From contig CALUVK010000061.1 of NCBI GenBank assembly GCA_944324205.1, positions 1-8,197 of the forward strand: DNA of 8,197 nucleotides, written 5' to 3'. How positions within the stretch are numbered: the stretch's first letter is position 1; every line of letters starts with the position of its first letter. This stretch comes from Candidatus Gastranaerophilales bacterium (GTDB lineage: Bacteria > Cyanobacteriota > Vampirovibrionia > Gastranaerophilales > Gastranaerophilaceae). This document shows positions 1-7,032 of this stretch, in pieces. The notes under the pieces were generated by a model. That model was not told where the DNA came from. It made no database searches and saw only the letters and a list, made by a program, of their open reading frames with translations. A program made the position numbers and the translations under genes.

Positions 1-1895
1 TTTTTAGTAAATCCAGGGTCAAGTGTAACACTCTGACCATCAGGGCTTGCACCTTTTGCAATTGTATTTTCCACATCAGGAGCAAGAGTAATCACATAAA
101 GTTCACCGGTATCAGCAAGATTTTGTTTGCAAATATTTCTTGATAAAGCCTGTCGAACATGCTCGGTTAAGAAATTCGGATTTTTATTAATTTTAGCCTG
201 CAAGCTTATAGTCTCTAATATAGTTTTCAAATCTCTTACCGCAACTCCTTCTTTAAGAAGATTTTGCATAACTATCTGGACATCTCCTACGGTAATATCT
301 TTCATAATATCATTTACATAATCTTCAGAAACTTCTTTTTTAAGATTATCAATAAGCTGCTGCACATCGTATCTGGAAAGGATTTCAGAAGCACACTTCT
401 TAATAACTTCCGTAATGTGTGTAGAAATTACGGCTGATGCTGAAACAACCGTATAACCGGACATTTCAGCCATATCTTTGTCTTTAGCTTCTATCCATAG
501 AGCCGGAAGGCCGAATGCGGGCTCAATTGCGTGAATACCGTTAATTGCAAGATTGCCGACAGGATCACCCGCGCACATAGCTAGATATCTTTCGGGGTAA
601 ACTTCCCCTGATTCTAATGCCACGCCTTTAAGCTTAATCTGATAGGAATTCGGCGAGAGCTGCAAGTTATCTCTAACTCTGATTGAAGGCAAAATTATAC
701 CTAAATCAAGAGCTGTCTGTCTCCTTATTTGCGCAATACGTTCAAGCAAATCCCCGCCCATCTCAACATTAAGCAGTTGCACAAGCCTATACCCGACTTC
801 AATTTCAATTGTATCAACATTAAGAAGTTCCATAACACTTTCTCTTGTTGCTTTTGCCCGTTTTTCACGCTTCCCGAGTTTTTCTTTTTGCTCTTGCTCA
901 ATTTTCTGTGCTTCCTGAGTAAGCTGAGCTTCTTTCTTGGTTTTAATCTTAAAATATGCCATACCGCCTGTAATTGCAGCAATTGTAAGAAATGGAATTG
1001 TCGGCATACCAGGAACAATACCCATGAATCCAATAAGCCCCGCAACAACACCAAGAACTCGAGGATCAGAGAACATTTCTTTCTTAATATCCTGTGATAA
1101 TGATTCATCTTTTCCGGTTGCTCTCGATACAATTAAACCTGTTGCTGTGGAAATCAAAAGAGCTGGAATTTGTGATACAAGGCCATCACCTACTGTTAAT
1201 ATAGTATAAGTAGAAAGAGCCGTTTGCACATTCATATGAAGCTGAACAACGCCTATTATCAAGCCTCCGACAATGTTGATTATAGTAATAACAATACCGG
1301 CAGTTGCATCACCCTTAACAAACTTGGAAGCACCGTCCATTGTGCCGTAGAAATCTGTTTCACGTTCAAGTTTGCGGCGTCTCTCTTTTGCCTGATCTTC
1401 ATTTATCAAGCCTGAATTTAAGTCGGCGTCAATACTCAATTGTTTACCCGGCATTTTATCCAATGTAAACCTTGCTGATACTTCTGCAACACGGGTTGCA
1501 CCGCCTGTAATTACCATAAAATTAATAAGTACTAAGATACAAAATATAACAGCACCGACTACGTAGTTACCGCCGACAACAAATTCTCCGAAAGAGTTAA
1601 TTACGTTTCCGGCTTCTCCGTAGAGAAGAATAAGTCTTGTAGAGCTTACGTTCAAGCCTAATCTAAAAAGGGTCGCTATCAATAGTACTGTTGGAAAGGA
1701 TGAATAATCAAGGGGCTCTTGAGTGTATAAACAAACAAGAAGAATTACAACCGCAAGGGAAATGTTTATTGTAAGGAGAAGATCTAAAAGAGGCGCCGGA
1801 ATTGGAATTACCATCATGCAGACAATTACGACCAAGCCAATTGCAAGGACGATATCGTTATTGCTAAGTAGTTTTGATAACTTGCCTAATTCCAT
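1..1895 (-). CDS. flhA: Flagellar biosynthesis protein FlhA (C-terminus cut by window edge)
   Basis: FlhA is the inner-membrane export-gate protein of the flagellar type III secretion apparatus; it docks chaperone-substrate complexes and couples the proton motive force to export. 631 residues are visible, of an expected 680-700, with no internal stop or frameshift. Residues 1-315 are mostly hydrophobic, consistent with the eight membrane helices of the family. Diagnostic blocks are LFRLGLNVSSTRLIL (about 76-90), the FHIPEP region RFTLDKMPGKQLSIDADLN (142-160), DFYGTMDGASKFVKGDA (about 181-197) and TVGDGLVSQIPALLISTATG (about 234-253). A highly charged Lys/Glu/Gln linker (about 318-350) leads into the cytoplasmic domain. 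The start is the first ATG after an in-frame TAA; AAGG lies 12 nt upstream, a long spacing. A type III secretion paralogue (SctV) is the only alternative, but the sequence reads as the flagellar form. Confidence 0.96.
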   Translation of the reverse strand, partial: MELGKLSKLLSNNDIVLAIGLVVIVCMMVIPIPAPLLDLLLTINISLAVVILLVCLYTQEPLDYSSFPTVLLIATLFRLGLNVSSTRLILLYGEAGNVINSFGEFVVGGNYVVGAVIFCILVLINFMVITGGATRVAEVSARFTLDKMPGKQLSIDADLNSGLINEDQAKERRRKLERETDFYGTMDGASKFVKGDATAGIVITIINIVGGLIIGVVQLHMNVQTALSTYTILTVGDGLVSQIPALLISTATGLIVSRATGKDESLSQDIKKEMFSDPRVLGVVAGLIGFMGIVPGMPTIPFLTIAAITGGMAYFKIKTKKEAQLTQEAQKIEQEQKEKLGKREKRAKATRESVMELLNVDTIEIEVGYRLVQLLNVEMGGDLLERIAQIRRQTALDLGIILPSIRVRDNLQLSPNSYQIKLKGVALESGEVYPERYLAMCAGDPVGNLAINGIHAIEPAFGLPALWIEAKDKDMAEMSGYTVVSASAVISTHITEVIKKCASEILSRYDVQQLIDNLKKEVSEDYVNDIMKDITVGDVQIVMQNLLKEGVAVRDLKTILETISLQAKINKNPNFLTEHVRQALSRNICKQNLADTGELYVITLAPDVENTIAKGASPDGQSVTLDPGFTK

Positions 1896-1932
1896 CCGAT
1901 TATTTAACCTTATTTAAGGCATTCCTCTCCAA

Positions 1933-1948
1933 TGTTAATATTTTAACA
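1933..1948. promoter_or_regulatory. Dyad TGTTA-N6-TAACA over the flhA -10 (candidate operator)
   Basis: The sequence TGTTAATATTTTAACA is an inverted repeat with 6-bp arms and a 4-bp centre, extendable by one A/T pair on each side. It covers the candidate flhA -10 hexamer. The same TGTTA-N6-TAACA pattern, in the same register to the -10, occurs at 4315-4330 in front of rpiB. The 5-6-5 spacing resembles CRP/FNR-family sites. The regulator is unknown, and part of the left half could simply be an extended -10 element. Confidence 0.4.
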
Positions 1949-1969
1949 TCAGTTTAGTTATTATGGCAA
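1940..1969 (-). promoter_or_regulatory. Candidate sigma-70-type promoter for flhA
   Basis: On the minus strand TTGCCA (1964-1969, five of six matches to TTGACA) is followed after 18 nt by TAAAAT (1940-1945, five of six matches to TATAAT). The -10 is preceded by TGT, which gives an extended -10 (TGnTAAAAT). Transcription would start near 1933, leaving a leader of about 38 nt before the flhA ATG. The assignment is by consensus matching only; a flagellar alternative sigma factor could be used instead. Confidence 0.5.
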
Positions 1970-1984
1970 GAATATTAAGATATT

Positions 1985-2401
1985 TTATCTTCTACCGGTA
2001 TTAATATTAATAATTTCAGACACCCAGGGAAAATAACTATACTTTCCCATACCAGCTGTGATTGCCAGATAAAGGATAATCGCAGTTGTTATGGCCTGAA
2101 CAGCAGAAAGCCCGTACAAAAACGGAATTGGCATATTTATAAAATACGGAATTGCATTGATTATTGGAATTCTATAAAGAATTACATATATTAGCTCTGC
2201 AAATGTTGCGAGGAGAAAATATGCTATTGATAAAAAAATTGACTGTAATATGTGATAAAGCAAAAATTGCGTAACATGTTTCTTCATCAATGCTGCAATT
2301 ATAAGCCATACAAACCCCGCACCACCAGCCGTAAGATATGACGCTGCTGATACAATTCTCTCGATTGGATATATTTGTCTAGATGGCTGCAACGATATCA
2401 T
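1985..2401 (-). CDS. Small Tic20-like (or DUF4870-like) polytopic membrane protein
   Basis: This 138-residue protein is very hydrophobic, with probably four membrane helices at about 16-38, 51-75, 77-98 and 100-117. Two stretches recall the Tic20 family of cyanobacteria and plastids. KKHVTQFLLYHILQSIFLSI (40-59) resembles the family's 'fiRFhamQAillDi' segment at the second helix. The C-terminal GKYSYFPWVSEI (119-130) resembles the conserved 'G+YaeiPviSeav' tail. Tic20 in plastids is part of the inner-envelope protein import channel; the role of bacterial homologues is not settled. The start ATG lies 23 nt inside the 3' end of the upstream TPR gene with AAAGG abutting it, and AGAAG lies further upstream, so translation is probably coupled. 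The family call rests on remembered motifs; the related DUF4870 family is the main alternative. Confidence 0.6.
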   Translation of the reverse strand: MISLQPSRQIYPIERIVSAASYLTAGGAGFVWLIIAALMKKHVTQFLLYHILQSIFLSIAYFLLATFAELIYVILYRIPIINAIPYFINMPIPFLYGLSAVQAITTAIILYLAITAGMGKYSYFPWVSEIININTGRR

Positions 2402-3449
2402 CCTTTCTGTATTCTTCTAAAAAGTCTTCTAACACTTGGATAAATACAAGCTTATATTCATCATTTTCGGGCCGCATATTAACAGCTGCACGATATGAGT
2501 ATATAGAACGTTCTACCTCATTATTCATATAATATACATTTGCAATAAGAACAAATATACTCGGATCGAGCTTATTAATTTTGAGAGCTTCCTTATACTG
2601 GCTTTCAGCTTCTTTATATTTTTTAAGATTAGAATATAAATTACCTAACAAAATATAACCATTTACTTCTTTCGGGTTAAGCTCTATAGCTTTTTTATAC
2701 AACTCCACCGCATCCTCGTAATCCTTGAAATCAGATTTTGCAATTGCATAACAAATATAAGCTTTATAATTATCTCCCGGAAGAGTCAACGCTTTTTCAA
2801 AATAATCATAACACTTCTCTCTGTCTTTATTTACAGAAAGCGTGTTTGCTATACACAAAGCCACTGTTTTGTTTTCCGGCGCCAATTCAAAAACTTTATA
2901 ATAATATTCTAACGCCTTTTTATAATCAAATAATTTAAAGCATACATTACCAAGATCTACTAATGCTGTTAAATTATTAGGATCTAAAGACAATGATTTT
3001 TCATAATATGCTCTTGCTTCAACATAATCTTCGAAATCATGATATAATAAAGCAATGGCATTATAAACTTCCGGATCCTGCGAATTAAAATCCAATGTTC
3101 TGCTATAATAATGCAAAGCCTTCGGGAAATTTTTCATCTCCGCATATGTATTTGCAAGATTATAATAAACCAGATAATTACTCGGATTTACAAGCATTGC
3201 CTGATTAAAATATTTTAACGCTTTTCTATATTCTTTTGAATAAAACCATATACTGCCTAAATTAAGCAATGTCTGCATATCTTTAGGATCAATCTCCAGC
3301 AAACTCTCATATACTGAAATAACTTTTTCATACTGGTTATTCATCGCATAATATTTTGCAAGTTCATGATAATGTTCTGTATTATTTGGCTCTAATGCCA
3401 TCTTTAAAACAGTCTTTTCTATAGCTTTTTCAATTTCTTTCTTATCCAT
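2379..3449 (-). CDS. TPR-repeat protein with nine tandem repeats
   Basis: This 356-residue protein is almost entirely tetratricopeptide repeats in a strict 34-residue period from about residue 23 to 328. That makes nine units, most ending in a DP/NP turn (for example LLEIDP, LSLDPNN, AIELNPKE). Short N-terminal (1-22) and C-terminal (329-356) helices cap the array. There is no signal peptide or membrane segment, so it should be a cytoplasmic scaffold; the partner cannot be read from the sequence. The start ATG overlaps the end of rsfS by 8 nt and AAGGA sits just before it, indicating coupled translation. Its position between rsfS and a membrane-protein gene would fit an adaptor between a soluble and a membrane partner, but that is inference. 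TPR arrays of this type resemble O-GlcNAc-transferase-like repeats, but no catalytic domain is present. Confidence 0.9.
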   Translation of the reverse strand: MDKKEIEKAIEKTVLKMALEPNNTEHYHELAKYYAMNNQYEKVISVYESLLEIDPKDMQTLLNLGSIWFYSKEYRKALKYFNQAMLVNPSNYLVYYNLANTYAEMKNFPKALHYYSRTLDFNSQDPEVYNAIALLYHDFEDYVEARAYYEKSLSLDPNNLTALVDLGNVCFKLFDYKKALEYYYKVFELAPENKTVALCIANTLSVNKDREKCYDYFEKALTLPGDNYKAYICYAIAKSDFKDYEDAVELYKKAIELNPKEVNGYILLGNLYSNLKKYKEAESQYKEALKINKLDPSIFVLIANVYYMNNEVERSIYSYRAAVNMRPENDEYKLVFIQVLEDFLEEYRKDDIVAAI

Positions 3450-3861
3450 TTTCCTTAACTTTCAATTTTTCATATTCTGAATATTCAACAGATTCTTTCA
3501 ACCAAGTTTCCTGAGGTATAGAAAAAGCATGGTTCCAGAATTTTTCTATTGCATAAGTATCTCTCTCATCTTGATGTAAAATATGAACAACTACATCGCC
3601 ATAATCTATCAAATTCCAGCGATTTTTCATATCATTTTCTCTTCCAATAGGCAAACGACCAAACGTTGTCTTTACTTTATCCGCAAGATTTTCTGTCAGA
3701 GCTTTTACCTGTGTATTCGTTTGTGCAGAGCATATCACAAAATAATCGGCAAAAGACGATACATTACTTATATTAAGAATAGAAATATCTTTTGCTATCT
3801 TTTCGTCTAAAAATCTGGCAACTGCACAAGCAAATTTGTAAGATGTAATTTTCTCTGTCAT
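3442..3861 (-). CDS. rsfS: Ribosome silencing factor RsfS (Iojap/DUF143 family)
   Basis: RsfS binds ribosomal protein uL14 on the 50S subunit and blocks subunit joining, lowering translation when nutrients are scarce. The 139-residue protein has the family hallmarks: ISNVSSFADYFVICSAQTNTQ (about 31-51), the following QVKALTENLADKVK helix, and WNLIDYGDVVVHILHQDER...YAIEKFW (about 82-109). It is slightly longer than the usual 105-130 residues because of a C-terminal tail (110-139). The start is well supported by GGAG six nt upstream of the ATG. It begins 12 nt after rpiB and its stop overlaps the start of the TPR gene by 8 nt, so it is the second gene of the rpiB operon. In many bacteria rsfS sits beside nadD; here it does not. 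Confidence 0.94.
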   Translation of the reverse strand: MTEKITSYKFACAVARFLDEKIAKDISILNISNVSSFADYFVICSAQTNTQVKALTENLADKVKTTFGRLPIGRENDMKNRWNLIDYGDVVVHILHQDERDTYAIEKFWNHAFSIPQETWLKESVEYSEYEKLKVKENG

Positions 3862-3873
3862 TCAAAACTCCAT

Positions 3874-4299
3874 TTATAACATATTAATTCTTTTCAAATG
3901 CCTTCCGCCTTCAAATTCTGTCTTAAGCCAAATATCTACAATATCCAGCGCCAAACCGACACCTGTAATTCTTTCTCCAAGGCACAAAATATTAGAATCA
4001 TTATGCATCCTTGTCATTCTTGCAGTGAATGTATCTGTACAGTGAGAAGCTCTTATTCCATTATAACGATTTGCAGCGATTGACATTCCTATTCCAGTAC
4101 CACAAACAAGAATACCTTTCTTTTCGGTTTCTAAAACCTCATTCGCGACTTCTTTTGCTATTACAGGATAATCACAAGATTCTTCAGTATAACAGCCCAT
4201 ATCCTGAATACTGTAACCCAATTCATTTAAATGCTTTATAATCTCATTTTTAAGCTTAAAACCGCCGTGGTCTGAACCTATAAAGATGTCTGTAGTCAT
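3874..4299 (-). CDS. rpiB: Ribose-5-phosphate isomerase B (RpiB/LacAB family)
   Basis: RpiB interconverts ribose 5-phosphate and ribulose 5-phosphate in the non-oxidative pentose phosphate pathway. From the chosen start it has 141 residues, close to the family's 145-150. Visible motifs are IGSDHGGFKLK (7-17), DYPVIAKEVA (43-52), and GILVCGTGIGMSIAANR (62-78), which holds the catalytic Cys66. ASHCTDTFTARMTRMHNDSN (84-103) and GGRHLKRI (131-138) follow. The reading frame extends 17 codons upstream to 4350, but Met at 4299 is preferred. RpiB proteins begin directly with the 'IgsDHaG' strand, AAGAGA lies just upstream, and a strong promoter with its -10 at 4322-4327 would start transcription near 4315, inside the longer frame. 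It is the first gene of a four-gene operon. A LacA/LacB galactose-6-phosphate isomerase is unlikely given the single copy and the neighbours. Confidence 0.95.
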   Translation of the reverse strand: MTTDIFIGSDHGGFKLKNEIIKHLNELGYSIQDMGCYTEESCDYPVIAKEVANEVLETEKKGILVCGTGIGMSIAANRYNGIRASHCTDTFTARMTRMHNDSNILCLGERITGVGLALDIVDIWLKTEFEGGRHLKRINML

Positions 4300-4314
4300 A
4301 AAATTCTCTTTTCT

Positions 4315-4330
4315 TGTTACAATTGTAACA
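4315..4330. promoter_or_regulatory. Perfect 16-bp palindrome over the rpiB -10 (candidate operator)
   Basis: TGTTACAATTGTAACA reads the same on both strands and fully covers the rpiB -10 hexamer, the position where a bound repressor would block polymerase. It fits TGTTA-N6-TAACA, the spacing of CRP/FNR-family sites, and also the minimal GTN10AC pattern of NtcA-type sites; which family binds it is unknown. It lies between divergently transcribed genes and is about 50 bp upstream of the plus-strand gene at 4381, so it could affect both. A related dyad occurs at 1933-1948. Confidence 0.5.
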
Positions 4331-4350
4331 TTTTTGCAATAATTTATCAA
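4322..4350 (-). promoter_or_regulatory. Candidate sigma-70 promoter for the rpiB operon
   Basis: On the minus strand TTGATA (4345-4350, five of six matches to the -35 consensus) and TACAAT (4322-4327, five of six to the -10) are separated by exactly 17 nt. TGT before the -10 makes it an extended -10. Transcription would begin near 4315, giving a leader of about 16 nt that still contains the AAGAGA ribosome site of rpiB. This is one of the two best promoter matches in the window and fixes the choice of rpiB start. Confidence 0.65.
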
Positions 4351-4380
4351 TAATTTCTCTGTTTTTTATTTAATATATAT

Positions 4381-5154
4381 ATGCTGAAGTGTATCAATGG
4401 TTTTAATAATTTTACGATAAATTTTCGCGGTCCAATATCAGATAAAGATATTGATAGTTTTGAACATGCAAAACAGTATTTTAGTGATTGTTATTTAATG
4501 TCCACATTAGAAACACTTTCACATACTCCAAACGGAAGAAAAATCTTAAAAGAACAAATTCAGTATGATAATGGAAACCCTAACTTAATAAATTGTTACT
4601 TATATAAATCAAACGGTGAAAGAGAAAAATACTCAATTCCAGCTGAACAAACTCTTAAGGGATATGAAAAATTATATGCAGCCCAGGATAATAAAATTAT
4701 AAGAAGTATGGATATCTCAGTCGCAGAATATGAAAAAAAATATCAGGCGAAACCTTTAATATGCAGAATTACTGATAATTTTAAGACATATGCTTTTGAA
4801 AATAATCTTCCATCACATTTTATGAAAGTTTTTACAGGAGTTGAGCCGAGAGTTATAGCAGAAAAAGATTTTAATTTAGACCTAAATGGATATAGAAACG
4901 AAGTCTTGAAGCTTTTTGAACAAATGGAAAAAGAAAAAAACTATAGTTTTGTAATAGGAACAGGTATGAAAATGCTAGATGGAAGAACCTGGCATGTTTA
5001 TATTATTGAAGATGTAGATTTAAAGAATAATACAATCACGGTTAAAGAAAAACGGGCCAATAAACCACGTGTTATGAGTATTGATACAGCACTAAACACA
5101 TTTAAATATATCGCCGGCTATTTCAACAGTGATTTGACAAAAACTAATAATTAA
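4381..5154 (+). CDS. Uncharacterised protein with papain/calpain-like cysteine-peptidase pattern
   Basis: This 257-residue protein has no signal peptide or membrane helix and matches no family I can name with certainty. KQYFSDCYLMSTLETLSHTP (31-50) resembles the active-site helix of calpain-type peptidases ('GDCWLLAAlasL'), with Cys37 as the candidate nucleophile and Gln32 as the oxyanion residue. GRTWHVYIIEDVD (201-213) places His205 before a beta strand, and RANKP (225-229) places Asn227 22 residues later, near the calpain His-Asn spacing. The middle (60-190) is not recognisable. Only the ATG at 4381 keeps Cys37, because the next Met is residue 40, yet the upstream bases are all A/T with no Shine-Dalgarno sequence. 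A weak TTATCA (4344-4349) / TATTTA (4367-4372) pair at 17 nt would give an almost leaderless mRNA. The gene is isolated, opposite in strand to both neighbours, and visibly A/T-rich, which would suit an accessory gene. Confidence 0.8.
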   Translation: MLKCINGFNNFTINFRGPISDKDIDSFEHAKQYFSDCYLMSTLETLSHTPNGRKILKEQIQYDNGNPNLINCYLYKSNGEREKYSIPAEQTLKGYEKLYAAQDNKIIRSMDISVAEYEKKYQAKPLICRITDNFKTYAFENNLPSHFMKVFTGVEPRVIAEKDFNLDLNGYRNEVLKLFEQMEKEKNYSFVIGTGMKMLDGRTWHVYIIEDVDLKNNTITVKEKRANKPRVMSIDTALNTFKYIAGYFNSDLTKTNN

Positions 5155-5171
5155 TTCTATGCTTTATTATT

Positions 5172-6995
5172 TTAAACCAGCACTTCCTGTTTTTTAAACT
5201 GCATTTCATAAAGCGCCTTATATTGCCCGTTTGGAATTGCCATTAATTCTTCATGATTTCCTAATTCAACAAGTTCACCTTCATTAATAACAGCAATTCT
5301 GTCAGCATTTTTTATTGTAGAAAGCCTGTGTGCAATTACAAAAACCGTTTTGTTTTTAATTAAATTGTCCAAAGCTTTTTGAACAATGGCTTCCGACTTA
5401 TTATCCAGAGCAGAAGTCGCTTCATCTAAAATTACAATTGGTGCTTTTTTTATCATTGCGCGAGCTATTGCAACGCGTTGTCTCTGTCCGCCTGACAATG
5501 TTAAACCTCTTTCGCCCAGCATTGTATCCAGACCTTCGGGAAGTTCTGCAATCATTTCCTGAAGATGTGCTGATTCTATAGCCAATTCAAGTTCTTCGCT
5601 GGTTGCATTAGGATTACCCATCATTATATTTTCTCTTATTGTACCTGAGAATAAAAAGTTATCCTGGAATACCATTGCAATATTTGCTCTCAGTGATTTT
5701 ACTGTTATATCACGAATATCTATGCCATCGAATGATATAGAACCTGATTTTATATCATAAAAACGGGGCAATAAATTGACAAGCGTAGACTTACCTCCAC
5801 CTGAATTTCCGACAATAGCCAATGTTTCATCCTTTTTAATCGTTAAATTTAAATTTTTTAAAACCGGCTGATTCAAAACATATTCAAAGCATACATTTTT
5901 GAATTCAATCCTATCATTAAGCCCTTGCATTTCTATAGCGTTTTCAGAATCTTTTATTTCAGGTTTTAAATCAAACAATTCAAACACCCTGCCCATAGCA
6001 ACAAAAATATTCTGTATACCGGTGAGTGTATTCCCTAAAGTTTTAACAGGTTTGTATAAAAGCAAAAGGGATGTAACAAATGAAGCAAAACTTCCTGCTG
6101 TCATATCACCTGAAGTAATAAGATGCGTACCATAACCAAGAACAACAGCAATTCCGCAAGATGCAATTACATACATTAACGGACTCATCCAGGCAGCACG
6201 CTTTGTAAGTGACATATTTACATTAAAAGAATCCCATATTTGGTTTTTAAAATACTGTTCCTGCCTACCTTGCAAGCCATATGCTGTCATAACCTTATTA
6301 CCGTTATAAGTCTCGTTAATATTTGTTGTAATATTACCACCTATAACCATGTTTTTATTAGATGCAGCCTTGATTCTTTTTCTTATTAAAGCAACAGGAA
6401 TAAATGCAATACATAAAACAAGAACCCCGATAAAAGCAAGCTTCCAAGAACTATAAAGCATAACCGCAATTAAACCTAACGCGCCAAATAAGCTGGTTGT
6501 AATTGTTTTTATCTGATCTACAATACCTGCAGATGCCGTTTGCGGATCGCTCATATACCTTGTAATTATAATACCTGAAGTGTTTTCATCAAAGAACTGC
6601 GGATCCATATATATAAGTTTATGAAATAAGTCCATTTTAACATCATTAGTTATTCTCTGAGATGTCCATGCTGAGATATAATCATTCAGATACCGCAAAA
6701 CACCCTGGAAGCAAGCAAATGCAATAACACCAAAAGGAATAATAAAAGCAAAAACCTGCCATGTCAGAGTAAATTCATGTCCCAAAATATGAAATACCCA
6801 GTCTTGCTTTCCTACTACATAATCCATAAAAGGTTTTAGTGCAAAAGCCGTAACACCATCAAGAAGTCCAAGTGGTATTGCAACTAAAAAACCGCAGATT
6901 ATTCTAAACATATAAGGTTTTATATAAGGCCAAATCCTTGACAATAACCAACCATACTTGAATGAATTCTGCGCTGTAGTTGTACTTAATTTCAT
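5172..6995 (-). CDS. MsbA-type ABC exporter, fused permease and ATPase
   Basis: This is a complete 607-residue half-transporter that would act as a homodimer or heterodimer in the inner membrane. Residues about 25-320 form the six-helix exporter domain (helices near 29-50, 80-100, 158-178, 182-203, 270-290 and 298-318). The ATPase domain (about 362-600) is intact: aromatic A-loop Tyr372, Walker A GNSGGGKS (396-403), Q-loop FQDNFLFSGTIREN (443-456, Gln444), signature LSGGQRQRVAIARA (500-513), Walker B VILDEATSALD (521-531, Glu525) and switch His556 in IAHRLST. The layout and length match the MsbA/multidrug ABCB group; the substrate (lipid A precursor, other lipid, drug) cannot be told from sequence alone and no lipopolysaccharide gene is adjacent. 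AAAGGGA nine nt upstream supports the ATG. The 3' end converges on the preceding plus-strand gene with a 17-nt gap and no clear terminator hairpin. Confidence 0.95.
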   Translation of the reverse strand: MKLSTTTAQNSFKYGWLLSRIWPYIKPYMFRIICGFLVAIPLGLLDGVTAFALKPFMDYVVGKQDWVFHILGHEFTLTWQVFAFIIPFGVIAFACFQGVLRYLNDYISAWTSQRITNDVKMDLFHKLIYMDPQFFDENTSGIIITRYMSDPQTASAGIVDQIKTITTSLFGALGLIAVMLYSSWKLAFIGVLVLCIAFIPVALIRKRIKAASNKNMVIGGNITTNINETYNGNKVMTAYGLQGRQEQYFKNQIWDSFNVNMSLTKRAAWMSPLMYVIASCGIAVVLGYGTHLITSGDMTAGSFASFVTSLLLLYKPVKTLGNTLTGIQNIFVAMGRVFELFDLKPEIKDSENAIEMQGLNDRIEFKNVCFEYVLNQPVLKNLNLTIKKDETLAIVGNSGGGKSTLVNLLPRFYDIKSGSISFDGIDIRDITVKSLRANIAMVFQDNFLFSGTIRENIMMGNPNATSEELELAIESAHLQEMIAELPEGLDTMLGERGLTLSGGQRQRVAIARAMIKKAPIVILDEATSALDNKSEAIVQKALDNLIKNKTVFVIAHRLSTIKNADRIAVINEGELVELGNHEELMAIPNGQYKALYEMQFKKQEVLV

Positions 6996-7032
6996 ATTTA
7001 TAATTCCCTTTATTATGTCCCTCTTTTATTAT

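Noticed and set aside
725..1132. Open frames on both strands inside 127-1917, some over 120 codons
   Set aside because: They overlap the continuous flhA frame, which has unmistakable family motifs, and their translations are low-complexity or unrecognisable shadows.
1977..1991. Inverted repeat AAGATA-TTT-TATCTT at the end of the Tic20-like gene as a terminator
   Set aside because: The 6-bp stem has only one G/C pair, overlaps the stop codon and is not followed by a T-run on the minus strand; too weak to call.
2379..3449. TPR array as an O-GlcNAc-transferase-like glycosyltransferase
   Set aside because: The repeats resemble those of such enzymes, but the protein ends after the ninth repeat with only a short cap and no catalytic domain.
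5155..5190. Bidirectional terminator between the convergent genes ending at 5154 and 5172
   Set aside because: The 17-nt gap and its flanks are A/T-rich but form no stable hairpin that I can find by eye.
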